A program made the translations under genes and the position numbers. A stretch of DNA of 47,269 nucleotides from Caulobacteraceae bacterium (GTDB lineage: Bacteria; Pseudomonadota; Alphaproteobacteria; Caulobacterales; Caulobacteraceae): NCBI GenBank assembly GCA_003164925.1, contig PLRV01000012.1, positions 78,812-126,080 of the forward strand, read 5' to 3'. Positions 27,093 through 33,730 of this stretch are shown here, piece after piece (position 1 is the stretch's first letter; the number at the start of each line of letters is the position of its first letter). Under the pieces are notes generated by a model that saw nothing but the letters and a program-made list of their open reading frames with translations, was not told where the DNA came from and searched no databases.

Positions 27093-27255
27093 TGTGCTGA
27101 ATCTCAAGTTCGCCTGCGCTTTGGGTAAGCCGTGGAGCGAACTTCAGATTCAAAAAAGCACATTAGAATCATATACTTCTGGCGTGGCTGTAGATTCAGA
27201 AACGCGCTCCGCGCTCTCCACAAGCCGGGCGCGAATTTCCGAATCGCCACACTAG
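27089..27255. repeat. 167-bp double-hairpin element bounded by CTAG, copy 2 (inverted)
   Basis: This is the reverse complement of the element at 1248-1414, the same length, with about 14 substitutions and no gaps by eye. It begins and ends with CTAG. The two internal CTAGs of copy 1 are mutated here to TTAG and CTGG. The spacer reads AATCATATACTT. It sits between the DUF2188-like gene and degP, and its first CTAG forms the stop codon of the former. Both hairpins keep their stems: changes are few and several fall in the loops. Confidence 0.88.
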
Positions 27256-27467
27256 GGCCTGATGGCTTTCCGGCGCCGGAGCCTGAACCTTGCCGCCGCT
27301 CGAATTCGGCGGTTAAATAACGGCTTGGTCGGCGCCAGGTGTCGTTCTTACGGAGCCAGCGGCGCGGCCGCAGACCTGCCTCAATCCCGCCAAGGATTTG
27401 ATCCGACCCGGCCCTATAAAGTCCATTCAGATTCCGTTTTTTGCAAACCCATAGCGAGATCTCCAAC
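27256..27467 (+). other. Leader and promoter region of the HtrA protease gene
   Basis: Together with the repeat, this makes a 375-base gene-free stretch upstream of the protease. It is expected to hold the promoter; the more AT-rich parts are near 27312-27322 and 27415-27445. A short inverted pair, GAATTCGGCGG with CCGCCGCTCGAATT, lies around 27290. A TTG at 27441 could be an alternative, longer start of the protease. No other gene is seen. Confidence 0.35.
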
Positions 27468-29006
27468 GTGTCCCAGAACAAGAAAAGCTCTTTAACCGCC
27501 AGCGTAGCCATCGGCGCCCTGGCGGCGGTGCTGGTCGGCGCCGGCGGCTATTTCGCCGAGGCGGGCGCCCAGCCCGGACACCCGGTGAACGCGCCGCCTT
27601 CCGCAGCGACGGGCGCCTCCGTGGCCCCGCCCGGCGCGCCCGCTTCCTTCGCCGACATCATCGAGCGGGTCGCCCCCGCCGTGGTGTCGATCGATGTGGA
27701 GGGTAAGCTCGGCCCGGACCGCGCCGCGCTCGAAGGCGCTGCGCCCTTCGGCGGCGGCGATGATCAGGACGACCAGGGCGGCGGCGCGGCGCCATTCGAC
27801 TTCCGCGCGGTTCCGCAACAACCCGCCAAGCCTGAGCCGACACAGGCCACGGGCTCGGGCTTCTTCATCTCGCCCGACGGCTACATCGTCACCAATAACC
27901 ACGTGGTCGAGGGTGCGGACAAGATCACCGTGCGCACCAACGACAAGCGCACCTTGAAGGCGCATGTGGTGGGCCGCGATCCGGCCACCGATCTGGCGGT
28001 GATCAAGGTCGAGGCCGGCGAATATCCCTATGTCAGCTTTGAAGACCGCGCCAAGCCGCGCGTCGGCGACTGGGTGGTGGCGCTGGGCAATCCGTTCAAT
28101 CTGGGCGGCACGGCCACCGCGGGCATTGTCTCGGCCTTGGCGCGCCAGAACGTGTCCGACAGCAGCTACGTCGACTACATGCAGATTGACGCCCCCATCA
28201 ACCGGGGCAATTCCGGCGGTCCGACCTTCGACCTGTATGGCCGCGTGGTAGGCGTGAACACCGCCATCTTCTCGCCTTCAGGCGGGTCGGTGGGCATCGG
28301 TTTCGACATTCCCGCTGACGTCGCAGCGTCGATTTCCCGTCAGCTCATCGCAGACGGCAAGGTGACCCGGGGCTACATTGGCGCGTCTATCCAGGATGTA
28401 ACGCCCGACATCGCTTCCAGCTTGGGCATGAAGGCGCGCGATGGCGCGCTGGTGGCGGATCTGACCCCCGGCGGGCCGGCTGAGCAGGCAGGCCTGAAGG
28501 CGGGCGACCTGGTGACGAAGGCCGATGGCCACGACATCACCTCGGCTTCGGACCTGACGCGCCAAGTGGGCCTGGCCCGCGGCGGAGACACTATCCATCT
28601 GCAGATCCTGCGTGACGGACAGGTGCGCGAGATCCCAATCAAGTCCGGCATCCGTCCCGAGGAAGCCTCTTTGCGCAAGGGCTTCCAGCAGAAGGACGGG
28701 CCCGACGCCTCCGGCGAGGTCGCGCACATCCTGGGCCTGCGCGTGGTTCCCAGCGATGGCGGCGGTCTGGCTATTCAGGGCGTGCAGCGCAATTCCGACG
28801 CCGCTCAAAAGGGCCTGCAATCGGGCGATGTGATCGTCCAGGCCAACGGGCGCGAGGTCGGAACGACCGGCGCTCTGTCCGCCGCCGTGGCGGAAGCCAA
28901 GAAAGCCGGGCGCAAGGACGTGCTCCTGCTGGTGGCCCGCAGCGGGCAGCATATCTTCGTGCCCGTGCAGATCGATCCGAACGCCGCCAGCGACGACAAC
29001 GGCTGA
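27468..29006 (+). CDS. Do-family periplasmic serine endoprotease (HtrA/DegP type)
   Basis: A 512-aa envelope protease that degrades or refolds damaged periplasmic proteins. The N-terminus has one hydrophobic segment (about residues 8-26) acting as signal or anchor. The trypsin-like domain carries the triad His145 (TNNHVVEG), Asp175 (PATDLAVIKVE) and Ser249 (NRGNSGGPTFD). Two PDZ domains follow (GYIGASIQDV... and HILGLRVVPSDGG...). A Gly/Asp-rich loop near residue 90 precedes the protease domain. GTG 27468 is chosen over TTG 27441 because GAGAT precedes it. It stands alone and ends at a strong terminator hairpin. Confidence 0.93.
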   Translation: MSQNKKSSLTASVAIGALAAVLVGAGGYFAEAGAQPGHPVNAPPSAATGASVAPPGAPASFADIIERVAPAVVSIDVEGKLGPDRAALEGAAPFGGGDDQDDQGGGAAPFDFRAVPQQPAKPEPTQATGSGFFISPDGYIVTNNHVVEGADKITVRTNDKRTLKAHVVGRDPATDLAVIKVEAGEYPYVSFEDRAKPRVGDWVVALGNPFNLGGTATAGIVSALARQNVSDSSYVDYMQIDAPINRGNSGGPTFDLYGRVVGVNTAIFSPSGGSVGIGFDIPADVAASISRQLIADGKVTRGYIGASIQDVTPDIASSLGMKARDGALVADLTPGGPAEQAGLKAGDLVTKADGHDITSASDLTRQVGLARGGDTIHLQILRDGQVREIPIKSGIRPEEASLRKGFQQKDGPDASGEVAHILGLRVVPSDGGGLAIQGVQRNSDAAQKGLQSGDVIVQANGREVGTTGALSAAVAEAKKAGRKDVLLLVARSGQHIFVPVQIDPNAASDDNG

Positions 29007-29033
29007 GTTAGCCTGGCTATAGACGAAGGCCTG

Positions 29034-29058
29034 CGGCCCCGCCTCGGCGGGGCCGTTT
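29034..29058 (+). terminator. Rho-independent terminator after the HtrA gene
   Basis: An 8-bp perfect GC stem, CGGCCCCG / CGGGGCCG, with a 6-base loop is followed by TTT. It lies 28 bases after the protease stop codon. The short T-run is usual for a GC-rich genome. Confidence 0.75.
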
Positions 29059-29184
29059 GCTATAGAGGTCGGGTCCGTTGCATCGCCACGCCGGACTCGG
29101 TACGCCTCCAACACGGTCAAGGCGCCCTGGTGGAACATCCGGACCGCCCCACCCACAACCGCACCACCGCGGCGGACAAGAATC

Positions 29185-30180
29185 ATGCGTTTGAGGGTTC
29201 CTGGACTCGACCCGTTCCTGCTGCTCTTGATCGGTACGGTCGCCGTGGCCAGCATCCTGCCCTGCCGGGGTCAGGGCGCTGTAGCGTTCGGCTGGATCAC
29301 CAACGCCGCCATCGCCCTGCTGTTCTTTCTGCATGGGGCCAAGCTGTCGCGCGAGGCCATGCTGACGGGCATCGGCCATTGGCGGCTGCACCTGCTGGTG
29401 GCCGCTTCAACCTTCGTGCTGTTCCCAGTTCTGGGACTGGCCTTCCGCAGTGTGGGCGGCGGGCTGATGAACCCGGGCATGGTCGCGGGCGTGTTGTTCC
29501 TGTGCCTTCTGCCCTCCACCGTGCAGTCCTCCATCGCCTTTACGTCCATCGCCAAAGGCAATGTGCCGGCGGCGGTGTGCAGCGCCACCCTGTCCAATGT
29601 GGCCGGCATCTTCATCACGCCGGTGCTGGTCGGGTTGTTCATGGGCGCGCGGGTCAAGGGCGGCGGGATCTCGCTCCACTCCATCGAATCGATTGCCCTC
29701 CAACTGCTCCTGCCGTTCCTGGCTGGGCACCTGTCGCGCCCGCTTACCGCAACCTTTCTGGCCCGGCACAAGACCTTGATGGGACGGGTGGACCGCTCGT
29801 CGATCCTGCTGGTGGTCTACACCGCATTCAGCGCGGCGGTGGTGCAGGGCATCTGGCGCAAGGTGTCGGCGGCCGATCTGGCCATGGTGCTGGCGGTCGA
29901 CGCCGTCCTGCTGGCCGCGGTCCTATGCGCCACGACCTGGGCGGCGCGGGCGTTTGGCTTCTCGCGCGAGGATGAGATCGCCATCGTCTTCTGCGGCTCC
30001 AAGAAGAGCCTGGCCTCGGGCGTTCCGATGGCCGGGGTGCTATTTCCCGCCGCGGCGGTGGGCGCCATGATCGTGCCGCTCATGCTGTTCCACCAGATGC
30101 AGCTCATGGTGTGTGCGGTGTTGGCCGCCCGTTACGCCGCCGAGACCGAGACGCCGGCAGCCGAGTCTGGTCCGGCATGA
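29185..30180 (+). CDS. Bile acid:sodium symporter-like transporter (SBF-like family)
   Basis: A 331-aa inner-membrane protein with nine to ten predicted helices and short loops. It belongs to the SBF-like branch (YfeH type): it begins GLDPFLLLLIGTVAVASILP, with the conserved ALLFFLHGAKLS, the SNVAGIFITPVLVG core, and AIVFCGSKKSLASGVPMA near the end. Substrates in this branch are mostly unknown; sodium-coupled uptake of organic anions is inferred from the family. The stop overlaps the start of the next gene (ATGA), so the two transporters are probably co-expressed. Confidence 0.88.
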   Translation: MRLRVPGLDPFLLLLIGTVAVASILPCRGQGAVAFGWITNAAIALLFFLHGAKLSREAMLTGIGHWRLHLLVAASTFVLFPVLGLAFRSVGGGLMNPGMVAGVLFLCLLPSTVQSSIAFTSIAKGNVPAAVCSATLSNVAGIFITPVLVGLFMGARVKGGGISLHSIESIALQLLLPFLAGHLSRPLTATFLARHKTLMGRVDRSSILLVVYTAFSAAVVQGIWRKVSAADLAMVLAVDAVLLAAVLCATTWAARAFGFSREDEIAIVFCGSKKSLASGVPMAGVLFPAAAVGAMIVPLMLFHQMQLMVCAVLAARYAAETETPAAESGPA

Positions 30181-31568
30181 CGGCTTTGCTCAAACAGAGC
30201 ATGCATCGTCTGGGCACGCTGCTCATCACCGTGTCCGCCATCACGCCCGCCGCTTCGGTTTTCATCATGGGCCAGGATGTGATCCGCCAGGCCGGGACAG
30301 GCGCGCTGTGGTGCTTTGTGGCGGCGGGGATGCTGGCTCTGGCCACGGCCTATGTCTACGCCGAGCTGTCCTCCGCCTTTCCCCTGACCGGGGGCGAATA
30401 TTCCATGATCGGCGCTACGCTGGGTCCTTCGTGCGGGTTCATGGCCCTCGGCCTCAACATCGTGGGCGGAGGGCTGGGTCAGGCCGTCACGGCCCTGGGG
30501 CTGGCCGAATACCTCGGCGTGGTCATCCCCGGGGCGCCGGCCATGCCCGTAGCCCTGGCGGCCTGCGCCCTCGTCACCGTCCTGTCGGTGCTGCACGTGC
30601 GCATCAACGCCTGGATCACCGGCGTCTTCCTGGCGGTGGAGCTGGCCTCGGTGGCCCTGCTGTCGGGTCTGGGGGCGCTGCACGCGCATCGCGGGGTTGA
30701 GGCGGTGCTGCTCCACCCACAGATGCTCGACGCCGCAGGCAGGCTCGGGCCCACCCCGCTGGCCGCGATCGGCCTGGCGACTGCGGGGGCGATCTACGCG
30801 TTCAATGGCTATGGCGGCGCCTGCTATTTTGGCGAGGAGATGTACGAGGCCCGCCAGCGCATGGCCTGGGTGATCTTCTGGTCTCTGGCCCTCGCCGCCG
30901 TTGCCGAACTCACGCCTGTCGCCGCCTTCACCACGGGTGTGGGCGACCTGAAGGGGGTGCTCGGCGCGGACAACCCGCTCCCGGCCTTCGTCCTGGCCAA
31001 CGGCGGCGCCTGGCTGGGCGAGGCGATCAGCCTGGGGGTGGCCTTCGCCATCGTCAACGCCATGATCGCCATCGCCCTGATCAATGCCCGACAGCTCTAC
31101 GCCAGCGCGCGCGACGGCGTGTGGCCGCGGGTGTGGAATCGCGCTCTGGGCGCGGTGCATCCCCGATTCGGCTCCCCCTGGATCTCGGCCCTGATCATGG
31201 GAGCGATCACCGCGGCCTGCTGCTTTTTGAATCTGGACCTGCTGGTCATGCTGACCGCCAACGGCCTGGTGCTGATTTATGCGGGGGTCTGCATCGCGGC
31301 GATGGTCGGTCGCCGCACCGGGCGCACGGCCCGGGCCTGCTACCGCATGCCGCTCTATCCCCTTGCGCCCATATTCGCCCTGCTCGCCCTGGCGGGGGTG
31401 GCGGCCGCCGATCTGGCGGACGCCAAGACGGGCCGCCCGAGTCTGCTGTTCAATGTCGCGGTGATGGGCCTGTTCGCCGCCTACTATGTCTTTTATCTCA
31501 AGCGGCGCGGCGGTTGGACCTTGCGGGGCTCCGACGGCCAAGCCCTCGGGCTGTCTGACGCCGCCTGA
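30177..31568 (+). CDS. APC-superfamily amino acid permease
   Basis: A 463-aa integral membrane transporter with about twelve helices. The APC helix-1 pattern is seen in SAITPAASVFIMGQDVI, followed by AELSSAFPLTGGEYSMIGATLG, the consensus region of the family. Helix 6 includes IYAFNGYGGACYFGEEM. ATG 30177 overlaps the preceding stop, which fixes the start despite an open upstream frame. It probably exchanges or imports amino acids or amines; the sequence does not show which. The pairing with an SBF-like carrier is unusual but does not define a pathway. Confidence 0.88.
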   Translation: MTALLKQSMHRLGTLLITVSAITPAASVFIMGQDVIRQAGTGALWCFVAAGMLALATAYVYAELSSAFPLTGGEYSMIGATLGPSCGFMALGLNIVGGGLGQAVTALGLAEYLGVVIPGAPAMPVALAACALVTVLSVLHVRINAWITGVFLAVELASVALLSGLGALHAHRGVEAVLLHPQMLDAAGRLGPTPLAAIGLATAGAIYAFNGYGGACYFGEEMYEARQRMAWVIFWSLALAAVAELTPVAAFTTGVGDLKGVLGADNPLPAFVLANGGAWLGEAISLGVAFAIVNAMIAIALINARQLYASARDGVWPRVWNRALGAVHPRFGSPWISALIMGAITAACCFLNLDLLVMLTANGLVLIYAGVCIAAMVGRRTGRTARACYRMPLYPLAPIFALLALAGVAAADLADAKTGRPSLLFNVAVMGLFAAYYVFYLKRRGGWTLRGSDGQALGLSDAA

Positions 31569-31674
31569 GCCTCTAGACGTCTCGCGGCCCGCCGCTTGCA
31601 GATAAGGCCTATGGCTCTGGCGATCCGCCGCCAGGGCCTGGACCTCATCGGATGGCGCGGAGGACGCGATTGCC

Positions 31675-32214
31675 ATGCAAATCTCAACCAATTCAGTGCA
31701 GTACCTGATCTCCGAGATACAGTCGGCGATGAGCAGCTCACCGTTCAGCGGCATAGCCTCGGCATTCGGCGCCGGGCAGGATGTGCCGGGCGGCTCGACC
31801 AGCTCGACCGGTTCGACTTCGTCCTCGACTTCCGGGTCCGCGCCCAGCAGCCTGTCCGTGCAGCTCTCGCCCGACCTGTTGGCCAGCCTGATCGCGGCCC
31901 AAGCCGACTCCTCCGGCGGCGCTTCGGCCTCGGGTTCGACCTCGACCCAAACGGCCCAGACCAGCTCGACCCAGACCAGCTCGACCCAGACCAGCTCCAC
32001 CCAGGCCGGCTCGACCCAGACCGATCCCACCCAGAGCACGACGCCCGCCGTTCATCATCACCACCATCACCACGGCGCCGATCAGGACTCGTCCGCCAGC
32101 GCAACGTCGAACGCCGTCGCCGGGTCCGCGACCCAAAGCGCCGTCGCCGCCAATGAGTCGGAAGACGAGACGTCGGAACTCGCCACGGCCCTGTCCACCG
32201 CCACCGCCGCCTAG
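31675..32214 (+). CDS. Ser/Thr-rich low-complexity protein with a His7 tract
   Basis: A 179-aa protein starting at ATG 31675 behind GGAGGAC. The first 35 residues (MQISTNSVQYLISEIQSAMS...) form a possible amphipathic helix. The rest is dominated by Ser, Thr, Gly, Ala and Gln. Residues 95-119 are five copies of a QTSST-like pentapeptide. Residues 127-133 are seven consecutive histidines written with both His codons, so this is not a cloning tag. There are no cysteines and no classical signal peptide. It may be secreted by a non-Sec route or bind metal through the His tract; both are inference. The TPR-sulfotransferase gene follows after 14 bases. No family is recognised. Confidence 0.7.
   Translation: MQISTNSVQYLISEIQSAMSSSPFSGIASAFGAGQDVPGGSTSSTGSTSSSTSGSAPSSLSVQLSPDLLASLIAAQADSSGGASASGSTSTQTAQTSSTQTSSTQTSSTQAGSTQTDPTQSTTPAVHHHHHHHGADQDSSASATSNAVAGSATQSAVAANESEDETSELATALSTATAA
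31957..32031 (+). repeat. Five 15-bp tandem repeats inside the His-tract gene
   Basis: Five in-frame units of CAGACCAGCTCGACC type encode QTSST, QTSST, QTSST, QAGST and QTDPT. The first two are identical and the last two are diverged. Copy number could change by slippage without breaking the frame. Confidence 0.85.
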
Positions 32215-32228
32215 GCTGAACGTCCGTC

Positions 32229-33659
32229 ATGTCGGCGCCCGACACCGGCGGCCTGAAGTCCCTGGCCGAGGCGGCTCTCGCGCGCTTGGCCACCGGCGAT
32301 GGGCTCGGCGCGCTGCAATTATTCACCCAAATTCTGCAGCAGGACCCCGGTCTGGCCGAGGCCTTCTTCGGCGCGGGCCTGGCCCTGGAGATGATGGCCA
32401 ACGACGAGGGCGCCGCCGCCAGCTTTCGCCATGCCGTCGAACTAGCGCCGGGGCTGGCGGATGCGCATGGCGCCTTGGCGGCCTTGGCCGCCAAGCAACA
32501 CCGGTGGGAGCAGGTGCGGCCGAGCGCCGAGCGCGCCCTGGCGCTGTGTCCGGGCCAGCCGGCGGCGTCGATCGCCCTGGCGCAGCTTGAGCTGCACGCC
32601 AGCCGCCCTGAAAAGGCCGTGGCCCAGCTTCAACCCGTCATCGACGGCCGCCTGGCCGCGCCCTTGCAAAAGGCCCAGGCGCTGCGCCTGAGCGGCGAGG
32701 CGGTGGACCGGCAGGGCCGGCCGGGCGAGGCCTTCGCCCGCTACGCCGCTTCGGCCCGCATTTTTCGTGATCTTTACGTCGGCGAATGCGCTGGGCCCGA
32801 GCCCATGGCCGGCTTGGACCTTTGCCAAAGCCTGGCGCGCCAATATGCGGCGGCCGATGGCGCCCTTTGGACCCCCGCGGCCGGCGCGCACCGTCCGCCC
32901 GCCGCCGGCCATGTGTTCCTGCTCGGCTTTCCGCGCTCGGGCACCACCCTTTTGGAACAGGCGCTGGCGGGGCATGGCGACATCGTAGCCCTGGAGGAGC
33001 ACCCAACCCTGGCGCCGGTCATCGACGCCTATCTGGATCCGCCCGTGGGCGTGGGCGCCCTGGCGCAGATGGACGCGGCGGACGCCGATCGCTGGCGCGA
33101 GGTCTACTGGAGCCGCGTTCGCCAGCTTGGCGTGGAGCCCCAAGGCAAGGTGTTCGTCGATAAGCAGCCCTTCTACAGCCTGTGGCTGCCTCTGATCGGC
33201 AAGCTGTTTCCGGACGCCAAGATCATCGTGGCGCGGCGCGATCCGCGCGACGTGGTGTTCAGTTGCTTCCGCAATCCGTTCAAGATGACCCCCGTCACCT
33301 ATGAACTGATGGATTTGGAGCGCGGCGCGGCGCTGTACGTCGCCGCCACGCAGATCATTGATCTGTTCATGGCCCGGGCCGGCAATCCGGTGTTCGTCTA
33401 TCGGCATGAGGACTTGGTGCAGGACTTCGATGGGACCCTGCGCAGGCTGTGCGCCTTCCTGGGGCTCGAATGGAGCGACGCCATGACCGATTTCGCGGTG
33501 ACCGCGGCCCGGCGCAACATCCGCACGCCCAGCGCCGATCAGGTGCGGCGCGGCCTGAACAGGGACGGCCTTGGCGTGTGGAAGCGGCACGCGGCCAGCC
33601 TTGCTCCGGTGCTGCCGCTGCTTGAACCCCTGGCCCAACGTTTCGGCTACGCCGTGTGA
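32229..33659 (+). CDS. TPR-domain sulfotransferase
   Basis: A 476-aa protein with two parts. Residues 5-190 are TPR-like helical repeats (GDGLGALQLFTQILQQDPG, GLALEMMANDEGAAASFRHA and so on). Residues 225-460 are a PAPS-dependent sulfotransferase: the 5'-phosphosulfate loop is FLLGFPRSGTTLLE (about 230-243) and the 3'-phosphate motif is VARRDPRDVVFSCF (about 334-347). It should transfer sulfate to a hydroxyl on protein, glycan or lipid. It lies between two Ser/Thr-rich secreted-type proteins, one FlaEY-like. A TPR/sulfotransferase-type protein (FlbA) is, as I recall, encoded near flaEY in Caulobacter. A flagellin-related role is therefore possible but unproven. Confidence 0.87.
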   Translation: MSAPDTGGLKSLAEAALARLATGDGLGALQLFTQILQQDPGLAEAFFGAGLALEMMANDEGAAASFRHAVELAPGLADAHGALAALAAKQHRWEQVRPSAERALALCPGQPAASIALAQLELHASRPEKAVAQLQPVIDGRLAAPLQKAQALRLSGEAVDRQGRPGEAFARYAASARIFRDLYVGECAGPEPMAGLDLCQSLARQYAAADGALWTPAAGAHRPPAAGHVFLLGFPRSGTTLLEQALAGHGDIVALEEHPTLAPVIDAYLDPPVGVGALAQMDAADADRWREVYWSRVRQLGVEPQGKVFVDKQPFYSLWLPLIGKLFPDAKIIVARRDPRDVVFSCFRNPFKMTPVTYELMDLERGAALYVAATQIIDLFMARAGNPVFVYRHEDLVQDFDGTLRRLCAFLGLEWSDAMTDFAVTAARRNIRTPSADQVRRGLNRDGLGVWKRHAASLAPVLPLLEPLAQRFGYAV

Positions 33660-33686
33660 GCCGCGTGTTTCTTAATCGTTCCTAAA

Positions 33687-33713
33687 GCCCCGCGCGCGAC
33701 ACTGGCGCGGGGC
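33687..33713 (+). terminator. GC-rich hairpin after the sulfotransferase gene
   Basis: A 9-bp perfect stem, GCCCCGCGC / GCGCGGGGC, with a 9-base loop lies 28 bases after the stop and 18 bases before the next start. The following GGATTTC has no strong T-run. It could terminate upstream transcription or act as a 5' leader structure for the FlaEY-like gene. Confidence 0.55.
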
Positions 33714-33730
33714 GGATTTCGGAAAGCTTC

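Noticed and set aside
26622-27107. A 161-codon minus-strand frame that might encode the missing N-terminal half of the sigma factor
   Set aside because: It contains no sigma region 2 pattern, overlaps the better supported DUF2188-like gene, and ends before the region 4 remnant.
30132-32039. A 635-codon open frame on the minus strand opposite the APC permease and the His-tract gene
   Set aside because: It is antisense to clearly coding genes, has no recognisable domain, and is rich in Gly/Arg/Gln/His as expected for a shadow frame in GC-rich DNA.
33701-33720. A sigma-54-type promoter before the FlaEY-like gene, suggested by TGGCGCG
   Set aside because: The -12 element TTGC is missing at the required spacing, and the TGGCGCG is part of the hairpin stem at 33687-33713.
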